This document shows positions 54,810 through 63,675 of a DNA stretch of 64,000 nt, in pieces. Numbering within the stretch: position 1 is the first letter of the stretch; the number at the start of each line of letters is the position of its first letter. The stretch is from Enterococcus faecalis (GTDB lineage Bacteria; Bacillota; Bacilli; Lactobacillales; Enterococcaceae). The DNA is taken from positions 1,706,001-1,770,000 of the forward strand of contig NZ_CP118962.1 of assembly GCF_029024925.1 (NCBI RefSeq), written 5' to 3'. The translations under genes and the position numbers were made by a program. The notes below the pieces were generated by a model that had not been told where the DNA came from, ran no database searches, and saw only the letters and a program-made list of their open reading frames with translations.

Positions 54810-55697
54810 TTAGGCTTTCAAGTTCAAGATTGCTCCAGAATTAGAAGCTTTGTATTCAATTGAATACTCACCAACTAATCCAATCCGTCTTGAATCTGTT
54901 GTTTTTGCTAATTCTTCCGCACGCCATTCACGTAGTGGACGTAATTTTACATAATTAGTATCAATAGCTGCGATTGTTCCATTAGGTAAATTAGGTTCAA
55001 TTAACGCAATTCCTGAGCCGTAATTTGAGACAATATTTCCAAGTTGCAATCCAAAAGTAAGTTTATCGCCAAATTGCACAATTTTTGTTGATTTTTCATC
55101 CAACTGATCAGTCATTAATTCTTGCATATCAGGTGCTACTAAACATAATTTTTCGCCCATGTATCCTTTTTGGAACATTGTTTTAAATAAGGCATCAATA
55201 TCTTTTCTTGTTACTGCCCCCGCAGCTGCTGTTTCGACTTTATTCGTTGAGCTAATCAAATTTAAAATTCCGTTCATCTGACGACCTTTAGAACCAGATT
55301 CATCAGCCTTTACACCAACAATCAATTTACGATTTAAGTCAATTTTCATTTCTGTAGCACGAAGAGCTACTTGGCTATTCAATTCATTTCCTACACCATC
55401 TACATTAATAGCATCTAATGTGCCAGATACAGAAGTTGATTTTCTGAAAATTTCAGTATAGTTGTTAAACCATGTACGATCAGATTCCGCATCTGCGTAT
55501 TCTCCGCCTTCTAATTGAGCAGATGAATCATCATTATTCATGCCGTATTCTCGCCATTTAATCTCAGTTGACTTGGCAGCTTCAACTTTGCCTGCGCCTA
55601 ACAAATAGCTTAAAAATGGTGTATTTGGAACTTGTAATGCATTAACTTCCTGTGAAATATCTAAATACTCAAGATTATTTAATGAACTTTTTTTCAT
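54810..55697 (-). CDS. Major capsid protein (SU10/DUF5309-like)
   Basis: A 295-residue protein. N-terminal NLEYLDISQEVNALQVPNTP with PFLSYLLGAG, then NDDSSAQLEGGEYADAESDR, VDGVGNELNSQVALRATEMK, and a C-terminal RIGLVGEYSIEYKASNSGAI. This is the SU10-type HK97-fold major head protein. It is directly after the scaffold gene and before the connectors. Confidence 0.87.
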   Translation of the reverse strand: MKKSSLNNLEYLDISQEVNALQVPNTPFLSYLLGAGKVEAAKSTEIKWREYGMNNDDSSAQLEGGEYADAESDRTWFNNYTEIFRKSTSVSGTLDAINVDGVGNELNSQVALRATEMKIDLNRKLIVGVKADESGSKGRQMNGILNLISSTNKVETAAAGAVTRKDIDALFKTMFQKGYMGEKLCLVAPDMQELMTDQLDEKSTKIVQFGDKLTFGLQLGNIVSNYGSGIALIEPNLPNGTIAAIDTNYVKLRPLREWRAEELAKTTDSRRIGLVGEYSIEYKASNSGAILNLKA

Positions 55698-55710
55698 TTG
55701 TAGTTTCCTC

Positions 55711-56334
55711 CTAATCGATAAATGCTTGTAATTTTTGTCCTAATGCTGCCTCTGGATTTTCAAACGATTTTGTTTGATTACCAGTTACCATGTTGGTTTG
55801 TTGCGATTTATTACCAAAAGCTTTAGTCATTTCTACATTTTTAATAGCTTCTGCATGCTTATCATTTATTGCTTCCAAAAGCTCTGTAAAACCTTCTACA
55901 GCCTTCTTAGTAAATTCAGTATCTGAACTAACAAGATTATTTAACATAAATTGAGAAATAGAATCTTTCAAATCTCCATCCCAATCTAAGCCAGCAATTT
56001 TTTCTGCAACAAAAGCCTTATTATCACTAGTCACACGTAATGCCTTTTCAGCTTCAAATTCAGCCTGTAATTCTTCTAATTTAATTTGTTCAGGAGTTTT
56101 ATTTTTCTTAGATTCTTCATACTCCTTAATTGTTGTTTCCTTAATTTTTTCAAGATTATTTTGTTTCCAAGCTTCTAATTGTTTATCTGCAGCTGATTGT
56201 GACTGTGATTGTACAAATTTTTGTGCTTCTTCATTTGATTCTACAAATGCCTTAAAATCATCGAAAGTGAAGTCTGTAGCACCTTCTCCTTCAGCAAACA
56301 TTTGTAAATCCATTGGTAATAGGTTTGGTTTCAT
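55711..56334 (-). CDS. Capsid scaffold protein (DUF4355)
   Basis: A 207-residue protein with the typical MKPNLLPMDLQMFAEGEGAT start, a long charged coiled coil (about 40-110), and a helical C-terminus (AALGQKLQAFID). DUF4355 proteins scaffold capsid assembly in many siphoviruses. I start it at ATG 56334 with AAAGGAG. The longer frame to 56355 runs into the tandem repeat. Confidence 0.88.
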   Translation of the reverse strand: MKPNLLPMDLQMFAEGEGATDFTFDDFKAFVESNEEAQKFVQSQSQSAADKQLEAWKQNNLEKIKETTIKEYEESKKNKTPEQIKLEELQAEFEAEKALRVTSDNKAFVAEKIAGLDWDGDLKDSISQFMLNNLVSSDTEFTKKAVEGFTELLEAINDKHAEAIKNVEMTKAFGNKSQQTNMVTGNQTKSFENPEAALGQKLQAFID

Positions 56335-56344
56335 TTTTTTCTCC

Positions 56345-56430
56345 TTTCGCCCCACGATTCGACTAATCGCCCCGCATTGCTTTAGATTTATTTATTGCGC
56401 CCCACCATTCAATTAAGCCCAGCATTGCGC
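56345..56430 (-). repeat. Two imperfect direct repeats upstream of the scaffold gene
   Basis: Units of about 36 bases (56345-56380 and 56394-56430) share GCAATGC, a GGGC block and TGGGGCG on the minus strand. Each has an inner palindrome or weak hairpin. They lie in the leader directly before the scaffold ribosome site, so they may be a cis-acting RNA structure controlling capsid synthesis. Confidence 0.7.
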
Positions 56431-56452
56431 TAGTTTAACGTCATTTCGGACA

Positions 56453-56480
56453 AAATAAAAAGCCTAACTTTCGTCAGACT
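56453..56480 (-). terminator. Terminator between small gene and scaffold leader
   Basis: AGTCTGAC GAAA GTTAGGCT forms an 8-bp hairpin (two G-U) with a GAAA loop, followed by TTTTATTTT on the minus strand. The stop of the 27-residue gene is inside it. Confidence 0.7.
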
Positions 56481-56547
56481 TTAATTGCTTTTCTTCTCTT
56501 AGTAAATGCTCTTCATAATCTGCATCTAAGTAATCATAGGGATCCAT
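56464..56547 (-). CDS. Very small acidic protein, 27 aa (possible)
   Basis: ATG 56547, reading MDPYDYLDADYEEHLLREEK and seven more residues to TAG inside the terminator. It is five bases after the preceding gene stop with a weak GAAGTGAT site. Highly acidic and helical. It could be a real small gene or chance; there is no family match. Confidence 0.45.
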   Translation of the reverse strand: MDPYDYLDADYEEHLLREEKQLKSDES

Positions 56548-56551
56548 CTAA

Positions 56552-56872
56552 TCACTTCCAATTCTTATGGACCAGTTCAGCACCTAACATTTGATAATCA
56601 GTGACAGCATCTTTTACATTTTGCAGAGTCCTAGACACAATCGAAATAGTTAATTTACTTTTTCTACCTGGTATAGAATACAAAATATCGACATGGCAAT
56701 AATTACCACTCCAAACTGATTCAAGCCCATCTTTAACGATATTACCGTTGCCGTCTCTTAAAGTGTGCTTGGTCAAATATCTTTCGTTTTCTTGTTCAAA
56801 AACTTTTTTATAGGCTTTTTCTGTACCATTGGTAACTTCTAGATTCAACACTGCTTCAAATAATCCTTTCAT
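56552..56872 (-). CDS. Phage protein of unknown function, 106 aa
   Basis: A 106-residue protein starting MKGLFEAVLNLEVTNGTEKA behind GGAGGTGAGG. A beta/alpha pattern (YCHVDILYSIPGRKSKLTIS) is seen and no motif is recognised. It lies in the accessory stretch between the minor head gene and the scaffold. Confidence 0.6.
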   Translation of the reverse strand: MKGLFEAVLNLEVTNGTEKAYKKVFEQENERYLTKHTLRDGNGNIVKDGLESVWSGNYCHVDILYSIPGRKSKLTISIVSRTLQNVKDAVTDYQMLGAELVHKNWK

Positions 56873-56902
56873 AACCTCACCTCCAAATTTAAGCATAAAA
56901 AT

Positions 56903-56929
56903 AGCACTCAAAGTTATCCTTTAAGTGCT
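56903..56929 (-). terminator. Attenuator-like hairpin inside the late operon
   Basis: AGCACTTAAAG/CTTTGAGTGCT-type arms (56903-56913 and 56919-56929) with T after it on the minus strand, directly upstream of the 106-residue gene. It could reduce read-through from upstream genes. Confidence 0.5.
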
Positions 56930-56936
56930 TAGTATC

Positions 56937-57158
56937 TTATTTTTTAGAGTTAGCAATTATTGTTTCCTTAAGAACTCTCTTATCCTCGTTAGTTATTCCA
57001 TTGAAATAAAATTCAGAAACATTATCGAAATGAACATACCCTAAATTGTCTTCTTCTAGTCGATTGAACATATATTCAAAATTTTCTAAAGTTTGTTCAG
57101 AATAGTCACCGTTTAGACTACCAAAAGAAAATTCCAAATGTTGCATTAGTATCTTCAT
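56937..57158 (-). CDS. Phage protein of unknown function, 73 aa
   Basis: A 73-residue acidic protein (MKILMQHLEFSFGSLNGDYS, FDNVSEFYFNGITNEDKRVL). Its ATG overlaps the stop of the minor head gene (ATGA). No motif recognised. Confidence 0.6.
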   Translation of the reverse strand: MKILMQHLEFSFGSLNGDYSEQTLENFEYMFNRLEEDNLGYVHFDNVSEFYFNGITNEDKRVLKETIIANSKK

Positions 57159-58924
57159 TTCTTCACCCCTAACATTGTCCTATTTAAAATGTTATATATA
57201 GCACCTTTTTGAATACCATCATACCCACTTATAAGCGCATATATATCTTTCTGAGTATCCATTAAAAAGTTTTTCGATAATAAAAAAGCATAATATTTTG
57301 CATCTTCTCCAAAATTATCTGCTATTTTTCTAAAAGCTTCTCTTTCTTTCAAAAAGATAGAATCATCAAGTAAATTTATTTTTTCAAGCAAGTATGCCGT
57401 TATCAATTGGCCGTTATTGCCATTATTTGCATATTCTTGTGCTTTAAATTTGGCACTAGTAAAATAACTCCCTCGTCCATTTGCAGAAGACCTAGCTCCT
57501 GAAATATCGAAATGGCTTCTTAAAAATCTATCAATTTGATCTTGCGATGTGTCATCACCATACTTAAAATCTACAATACCTCTATAGACTGGTATTAAAT
57601 CGTCTACATCGGTTACCTTTTGAGGCAAACCGTCAAATCCGTTATTTTTCAATAAATATCTGATAAATTTTGATTTTTCATCGGTATAGGGATTATTTTT
57701 ATCTGCAAATTTTTTATCTTCAAACAACTTTATCACGTCAATACCTGTTTCATTTTTATAATTACTAATGACATCTTTCGTTCTATTAATTATATCATTA
57801 ATTCTTTCTGTGTCGCCAATATTTTCTTCTGTTAGTTTAGAAAGACTAAATCTATTGGCTATTGTAGTTGATTTCGGATGATTTAATTTAATGCCCCACT
57901 GCTTACTTGCAAATTCATCTAATAAATCACCAAACATCTCTTCATACAATTTATCTATGTCATCACTAATTTCAGGAACCATTGGTATTTCAGTACAACG
58001 GCAACGTCCATGATACGGTGGGTGCCAATCATCTTTAATCTCTTTTCCATGACGTCTACCACAAATAGAACAAACACGTTCATCTTCTGCCGACCAGCTT
58101 TGTGTTTGCTTAATACCTACATCCTTTAGCGATTTTCTTACACCTTCTACCGCAAAATGTGAATATTCTGTTCTGACAAGATTTTCAATCGATCGATTAA
58201 ACTTTCCTTGTTCCAATTTAAACATGCCGCTAACAACACCATCGTTTTTCATCGTTCTAAGAGCTTCTAAAACACCTTCGCCACTTGCTAAAGAATTAAT
58301 AATAGAATTACTTAGACGTTGCTCTAAACTTGAAATATTGCCCCACAAGCGAGATGAAAAAGTTTTGCCGCTCCATGGATAATTCAGAATGTTTTCCAGC
58401 TCTTTTTTTGATAAACCAGGTGCTGAACCGCCTAATAATTGCATCAACGTATTAGAATTAGAATTGTAGATTCGTTTTGTAATGTTCTCTAAGTCGTTAT
58501 TAAATTTACCGTTAACATCACTGGATATTGCTTCACCTGCAAGAGTAGAAAAGATGTCTGCTCGTAACTGTAACAAGCGATTAACTTTCGCATAGTCAAA
58601 GGATGGAAAATATTCATCAATAAACTGCTTATAAGCTTCGTCAGACTCCATCAACTTTTCATAGTTCTTCTCAATATACTTACGGTACTTCTCTTGGTCT
58701 CGTTTGCTAAAGTCTTCTAGCATTTCACTTTGAGTGATATCGTGTAAATCAGCTTGTGACAACAGCTGTCTTTGAATTTTAACTAAAGCACGTTCGAAAA
58801 CAGATTCTAGCTCATTAAGAGTTTTCTTTTCCAGTTTCAAACGTGCTTTATCTTCTAATCCACGACGTTTTTCCCAATAACGTTCACTAGCCGTTGTTTT
58901 CTTCTTCGTCATTACCTGCACCAC
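57155..58924 (-). CDS. Minor head protein with C-terminal ADP-ribosyltransferase-like domain
   Basis: A 589-residue protein. The N-terminal about 330 residues are an SPP1 gp7/Mu-F-like head morphogenesis domain, with GMFKLEQGKFNRSIENLVRT and the Cys/His metal-like CSICGRRHGKEIKDDWHPPY and HGRCRCTEIPMVP segments. The C-terminal about 200 residues look like an ADP-ribosyltransferase: LIPVYRGIVDFKYGDD with a possible catalytic Arg, and GRGSYFTSAKFKAQEYANNG in place of the STS motif. The fusion is known from other phages. Whether the Glu motif is complete I cannot judge. Confidence 0.8.
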   Translation of the reverse strand: MVQVMTKKKTTASERYWEKRRGLEDKARLKLEKKTLNELESVFERALVKIQRQLLSQADLHDITQSEMLEDFSKRDQEKYRKYIEKNYEKLMESDEAYKQFIDEYFPSFDYAKVNRLLQLRADIFSTLAGEAISSDVNGKFNNDLENITKRIYNSNSNTLMQLLGGSAPGLSKKELENILNYPWSGKTFSSRLWGNISSLEQRLSNSIINSLASGEGVLEALRTMKNDGVVSGMFKLEQGKFNRSIENLVRTEYSHFAVEGVRKSLKDVGIKQTQSWSAEDERVCSICGRRHGKEIKDDWHPPYHGRCRCTEIPMVPEISDDIDKLYEEMFGDLLDEFASKQWGIKLNHPKSTTIANRFSLSKLTEENIGDTERINDIINRTKDVISNYKNETGIDVIKLFEDKKFADKNNPYTDEKSKFIRYLLKNNGFDGLPQKVTDVDDLIPVYRGIVDFKYGDDTSQDQIDRFLRSHFDISGARSSANGRGSYFTSAKFKAQEYANNGNNGQLITAYLLEKINLLDDSIFLKEREAFRKIADNFGEDAKYYAFLLSKNFLMDTQKDIYALISGYDGIQKGAIYNILNRTMLGVKK

Positions 58925-60374
58925 CTAGTTCATCATATTCACCGCTAGGATAATCTTGACCTTGTTCTAAATTCATCAAGTCCATTTCATAATCTGGGTC
59001 TTTAACAAATGGAATCTGATTAATAATTGTTCGTTTGGATACAAACGGTGAAAGTTTAGGCAATGCATCAGCAAGATAACCGATGTCTGTTGGCAAGCTA
59101 CGACTGAATGTGAATACAATTTTTGACACATCAACATCTAATTTATCCCTAAATTTAATAAAGGCAGACATCGTCTCAGCTGCCTCTTTCAATCCTTCTT
59201 TAAAATACTGTTCTTTAGTATTTGTTTTAGCTTCTAGTGCAATAATTTGCCATTTGCGAGCTTCGCCAGAGCTATTAGACTTAAATACTTCATCATTGAA
59301 ATCAATTGACTTAGTTACCGTGTAATAAAGCTTTTTCAGCTTATCAAGATGATACTCGTTGAAATCTTTATTAATGTCTTTCGTTACATACCCAACCTTA
59401 GCTTGTGGATCAGGCAAATTAATAATACCTAATTGTTCCATCATTCTTTGTGCTTCTTTTTCATCTAATCGTGAGCCACTAATGGCCATATAAGCAAGTT
59501 TAAACTGTTCAACTTCGTTTTGTTGGTCTGATAAGCTTCTATCAAATGCATCAGAAAGTTCTTCCGCCACTTCAAAATCGCAATAACGATTCGTGTTATT
59601 TTTAAATTCTGATAGGTAAAACGTTTCTAGCGGATTTTCTACTTCCTCAATCAATTTAAATGTTCCAGATGCACTGACTAAATTAGATTCAACATATCTG
59701 CTATATATACATATTCTTTTTTTAGTAATGACTTTCATTTCTTCGAAAAATTTTTTTTGATGTGTGTCGTATTTTTCACGAATAAAGATATCTGCATTTT
59801 CGTATTTTTCAGCTTTCCATGGTTCGATATTGCTCGCCCATAATTGCCAACCTTCCACGGTTTCAACAGGTTCTAACAAACGAAAAGCAACACCACAAGC
59901 TCCTTGAAACCGAGCTGTATCAGAATCAAGCATGGCAAACCGCATATCGTTTACTAACTCTGTTAATCTGTCGAATTCTTCAGGAGTTTTTGTCTCATTT
60001 CTGACATTCCCTGAAAACAAGTCTTTTACCTTTGAACCCATTTTTTGCAATATAGATTTGCGTTGTTCGGTAATATCATAATCCCACTTAATTGGAATGC
60101 CTGTGAAATGGTCAGCTGCTTGGTCGATAATAGTATTGTATAAACCAGCATGAAGTTTATTATTCACTTTTATAATCTCTGTGTTTGGTTTAGGTCTTCT
60201 ATCGATCTCATTTTGTTCGCTTGTATAGGCTTTGTACTTACGCTCTCTATCATCAAAAAATGGCTTCATTTCAGTAATAAAATCATTAGGATCGAAAACT
60301 TCTTCATTAATTTGTGTAGAATATTTTGTTCGCACTCTTTTATACCGCTTCAAACTTAAATTGTTTTGAAACAT
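58887..60374 (-). CDS. Portal protein (SPP1 gp6-like)
   Basis: A 495-residue portal. KVNNKLHAGLYNTIIDQAAD, GIPIKWDYDITEQRKSILQK and FDRSLSDQQNEVEQFKLAYM fit the SPP1-type phage_prot_Gp6 family; the acidic EEEENNG-type end is common. It forms the dodecameric ring through which DNA enters the capsid. It overlaps the minor head gene by 38 bases and follows terL by 11. Confidence 0.92.
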   Translation of the reverse strand: MFQNNLSLKRYKRVRTKYSTQINEEVFDPNDFITEMKPFFDDRERKYKAYTSEQNEIDRRPKPNTEIIKVNNKLHAGLYNTIIDQAADHFTGIPIKWDYDITEQRKSILQKMGSKVKDLFSGNVRNETKTPEEFDRLTELVNDMRFAMLDSDTARFQGACGVAFRLLEPVETVEGWQLWASNIEPWKAEKYENADIFIREKYDTHQKKFFEEMKVITKKRICIYSRYVESNLVSASGTFKLIEEVENPLETFYLSEFKNNTNRYCDFEVAEELSDAFDRSLSDQQNEVEQFKLAYMAISGSRLDEKEAQRMMEQLGIINLPDPQAKVGYVTKDINKDFNEYHLDKLKKLYYTVTKSIDFNDEVFKSNSSGEARKWQIIALEAKTNTKEQYFKEGLKEAAETMSAFIKFRDKLDVDVSKIVFTFSRSLPTDIGYLADALPKLSPFVSKRTIINQIPFVKDPDYEMDLMNLEQGQDYPSGEYDELGGAGNDEEENNG

Positions 60375-60385
60375 TTTCCCACCTC

Positions 60386-61654
60386 CTAATATTGGATAAA
60401 CCTCACATTATTTTTATCCATATCTTCACTGAAAGCATATCTTGTCGCATCAATTGTATGGTTGTCTTTATCTTCTAACCTAGGTTTAGGATTACCGTCT
60501 TTATCAGTTTGATAATCAATATTCTCAAATTCTTTAGCAATGTTAGGAGTTCTTAATGGATCAATACAAATAAAATCCAAATCGCCTAACCATTCTTCTC
60601 CATACTCAACAGAATCAGGACCTTTTTTTACTCCGAAAACTCGTGGCATACCATGTTCACTGTTTAGCTCTGCTATTGATTTAGGCTCTGCTGAATCAGC
60701 TGCAATTCTATCTGATATATATCCTTTAGACTTAGCTTTATTAGCAAATTCCCTATTACTAATTTTCACACCATAAATTTCATCAATAGCATAGATGCCA
60801 TTTTTCTTTTTGTCATAATGCCATCTAACAAATGCTAATGGATCAGTAGCATAACCGAAGTCAAGACCATTTCTGATATTGTCAAAGTTAGCAGCCATTT
60901 CATCAGTAATACATCCTTTTATTACTCGTAGATTATCAAAAGGAACAACTCCTGAACCAATAGCTTTGCCGTCATACTCCCACTCAGCACGTTTCGGATT
61001 TTTAGCCCTCGTAGCATTAACTTCTTCAATAAATGCTTGAGCTATGAATGGATTATCCTTATATGTTGAATGATGAACGAAAGTATTCTCGGGTTGGAAG
61101 CTAGATTCATATTTCTTATTAACCCATGATTGTCGTCGCTTAGGAGGATTGTATGAATAAAAGAATTTATAAAAAAGACCATCTGCTAATTCACCACGTA
61201 GTAATGAGTTAGTTATGGTTTTTACATCATCTTCTGTTTTAAACTCGGCTAATTCCTCAATCCAAGCTATAGCAAATGGAAATCTTGAATCCTTTAATGA
61301 CTTAATTCTTTCTGGATTCTGTGCGCCACGAAAAACAATATAATTACCTCTAGGCTTATAGGTGATTTTCATAGGACTTTTATTTACTTTAAAATACTTA
61401 GACACACCTTGTTCTTCAATTGCCCACTTAATCTGTTCAAAAATAGATAGCTCAATCGTATTATCGACATATCTAATGGCCACAGCATTTACAGGATATC
61501 TCATAATCAATTGAACGATTATGTGTGCTATGCCAGATGATTTACCTGATCCACGACCACCTTTTTCAACAACATGTAATATATTTGAGTTTAATGCTAT
61601 CCTCCAAGTAGTATGAAATGCTTTAGGAAGAAATTCAGATAGTTTTTTACTCAT
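60386..61654 (-). CDS. terL: Terminase large subunit
   Basis: A 422-residue packaging motor. The Walker-A-like segment GGRGSGKSSGIAHIIVQL (about residues 30-47), Walker B region FPFAIAWIEELAEF, and nuclease-domain text GLDFGYATDPLAFVRWHYD, AADSAEPKSIAEL and DNHTIDATRYAFSED are present. Start set at ATG 61654 with AGGTGATGG; a longer frame to 61714 is inside terS. It follows terS with an 8-base overlap. Confidence 0.93.
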   Translation of the reverse strand: MSKKLSEFLPKAFHTTWRIALNSNILHVVEKGGRGSGKSSGIAHIIVQLIMRYPVNAVAIRYVDNTIELSIFEQIKWAIEEQGVSKYFKVNKSPMKITYKPRGNYIVFRGAQNPERIKSLKDSRFPFAIAWIEELAEFKTEDDVKTITNSLLRGELADGLFYKFFYSYNPPKRRQSWVNKKYESSFQPENTFVHHSTYKDNPFIAQAFIEEVNATRAKNPKRAEWEYDGKAIGSGVVPFDNLRVIKGCITDEMAANFDNIRNGLDFGYATDPLAFVRWHYDKKKNGIYAIDEIYGVKISNREFANKAKSKGYISDRIAADSAEPKSIAELNSEHGMPRVFGVKKGPDSVEYGEEWLGDLDFICIDPLRTPNIAKEFENIDYQTDKDGNPKPRLEDKDNHTIDATRYAFSEDMDKNNVRFIQY

Positions 61655-62450
61655 ATCCATCACCTGATATATCATCAATAAAAACTGGCATATCCATGTC
61701 TCCACTTGTAGCACCTAAACTAGCTTTAGCTTTTTCAGTTTGAACTTTCAACAATTGTAATTTGGCATCATTTGCTAGCAAGGCATTCTGTTGCTTAACA
61801 GCCTTTGTTAACTGATTGCTAATTCTAGTCAACGCATCTTCAATAGCTAAGATGTCATCTAACTTTCTAAATGTTTTACGAGTTACTTGAACGTCTTGCA
61901 TAACTTCACGTTTTATTTCTAGCTTTCTACCGTCTTTTTCAATCGGTGTTTTAATTTTCCTTAGCTGTTGTAACCGTTCAACTTCTTCATCATTTAGTCC
62001 TTTTTCAGCTTCTTTGATACGTTTCATCATTCTAAACTGCCGTACCTTTAATAAGCGAATCTCATCATTCAAAATAAAAAAAGGATCATCATTCAGATTA
62101 GAATAGATGTCCTTTTCTTCATCAGATAACATATCGGCAAATATTATTTCGTATTCGCCAGTTTTAATAGCGTTCTTATTACCAAGTGGTGGCGAGGCTC
62201 GGCTATTACCTTTGTTGCCTACTGCGTTCTGATTACCAAAAGGAGCGCCTCCTCGATTAGTAACGTTACCTTTTGCATTGGTAACATTACCTTTCAATTC
62301 AGCACTCCATTTATCAATCGATTTCCATTTTCTAATTTGAGAATCTGAAACATTTAACTCAGAAGCAATTTCCTTTAATTGCTTATCTCCGTTGGATTCT
62401 AGCCAAATCTTTTTAGCTTTGTCACGTCTTGGATCACGTTTCCTTGCCAT
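61647..62450 (-). CDS. terS: Terminase small subunit
   Basis: A 267-residue protein with a PBSX/XtmA-type helix-turn-helix start (KKIWLESNGDKQLKEIASEL, LNVSDSQIRKWKSIDKW), then a low-complexity linker with tandem KGNVTN units and GNxNA repeats, and a helical oligomerisation and terL-binding part. TerS recognises the phage pac or cos site, which may lie in or near this gene. Confidence 0.88.
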   Translation of the reverse strand: MARKRDPRRDKAKKIWLESNGDKQLKEIASELNVSDSQIRKWKSIDKWSAELKGNVTNAKGNVTNRGGAPFGNQNAVGNKGNSRASPPLGNKNAIKTGEYEIIFADMLSDEEKDIYSNLNDDPFFILNDEIRLLKVRQFRMMKRIKEAEKGLNDEEVERLQQLRKIKTPIEKDGRKLEIKREVMQDVQVTRKTFRKLDDILAIEDALTRISNQLTKAVKQQNALLANDAKLQLLKVQTEKAKASLGATSGDMDMPVFIDDISGDGYE

Positions 62451-62660
62451 TCAATACACACCACCTCGCATTCTTTTTAAGTTAAGTTTTGTTTTTCAAA
62501 TTTAATGAAGTCATTTTTTACAACCTTGCTACCCTCTATCTAAAAACATATAAACATTAAACCTTTTATTATCCAATAATATTGTTATTTTCAACTAAAA
62601 TAACAAGAAATAATATATTCCTCATCTATTCAATTACATAAATTTTATACCTGCAATCAA
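62451..62660. other. AT-rich gap between terS and the Beta-type gene
   Basis: No reading frame with a ribosome site and no hairpin terminator of note. It separates the divergent terS and Beta-type genes and could hold cis sites for packaging. Confidence 0.5.
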
Positions 62661-62689
62661 TTGCCTTATATTACAAAAAATTATATAAT
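62661..62689 (+). promoter_or_regulatory. Strong sigma-A promoter of the Beta-type gene
   Basis: TTGCCT (62661-62666), 17 bases, TATAAT (62684-62689), about 30 bases before the start. It should work in the lysogen without phage activators. Confidence 0.8.
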
Positions 62690-62718
62690 TAAATTATCAA
62701 ATTTGAAAGGATGATTTT

Positions 62719-63636
62719 ATGTATTATTCAACTATTCGCTCGAAAGAAGGAGAGCTTCGCGCTTTAGAAAAGCTTTATGAAACCGGAAACAATCTAGATA
62801 ACTTTATTCCAAATATAATTGTTTCAGATGGATCAGAAGAAATATTGAATTTAATAAATCGAAAATTCCCATTATTTTCTTTGTTAGATATCCGAGAATT
62901 AGATGCAGACAATATTGAAGCTTTAGAAGAATTACTAAAAAAACAAGAATATTCCAATCATGCAATCGTTTATCCAATTGATATTCTTCTTGAACCCATG
63001 GATAATGAAATCATTTGTGAATATGTTCGGATTCCAAAAAACAGTATAAACAGGTTTCTCTTGCAATGGTTAGTATCGAATAAAAACTTATTACCAAAAA
63101 ACATTTTTATCGATTTTGAAGATATAGATGATAAAATTTCATCTCAATTAATAGAAATTGTTATTGATTTAATTGACAGTTTACCTGAAATTGATTTCAT
63201 AATTCTAAGTGGTGCCGTTCCAAGCACAATACCTGTTAAATCAACAGAAAACTATCGTCTAGAAAGGTATGAAAAAGAACTATTCAATCATATAAACGAT
63301 TCAACTATGTCTAATAGTTATTATGGAGATTACACTACAATTAGTCCTATTCCAATTTCAACAGATGGACCAATAATTCCCATAGTTCAGCTTAAATACA
63401 CACTTGAGAATTATTATTGGTTTGTTCGCAATGGTCAACGCCGAGGAAATTACGATTTCGTATCTGTTTGTAAAGAAATTGCCCACAACGTGCCTTCTTT
63501 TAATCCAGAATATTGTTGGGGAGATGAATATATTCAGTCTGTTATTGATGCAGATGTCAATAAAGGAAATCCTTCTGTTTGGGTTTCAGTGTGTGTTAAT
63601 AGGCACATTCAAATGTGCATTGATGAATTTAGTTAA
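62719..63636 (+). CDS. Beta/sce7725-type protein
   Basis: A 305-residue soluble protein. The start MYYSTIRSKEGELRALEKLY is the hallmark of the Beta-protein/sce7725 family, and the spacing of IDFEDIDDKISSQLIEIVID, DFIILSGAVPSTIP and RYEKELFNHI agrees. The late block NYYWFVRNGQRRGNYDFVSVC is a conserved Arg/Trp patch. ATG follows AAAGGATG. It has its own strong promoter, opposite to the late genes, and shares a terminator with a converging sce7726-type gene. The family is unassigned in biochemistry and often occurs next to sce7726-type genes in mobile regions. Confidence 0.72.
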   Translation: MYYSTIRSKEGELRALEKLYETGNNLDNFIPNIIVSDGSEEILNLINRKFPLFSLLDIRELDADNIEALEELLKKQEYSNHAIVYPIDILLEPMDNEIICEYVRIPKNSINRFLLQWLVSNKNLLPKNIFIDFEDIDDKISSQLIEIVIDLIDSLPEIDFIILSGAVPSTIPVKSTENYRLERYEKELFNHINDSTMSNSYYGDYTTISPIPISTDGPIIPIVQLKYTLENYYWFVRNGQRRGNYDFVSVCKEIAHNVPSFNPEYCWGDEYIQSVIDADVNKGNPSVWVSVCVNRHIQMCIDEFS

Positions 63637-63675
63637 AATAAACAACCAGATAGTTTCTATCTGGTTGTTTATTTT
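63635..63675. terminator. Shared bidirectional terminator of the convergent pair
   Basis: Eighteen-base arms (63635-63652 and 63658-63675; AACAACCAGATA core) around a 5-base loop, with A and T tracts. The stops of both genes lie in or beside it. Confidence 0.85.
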
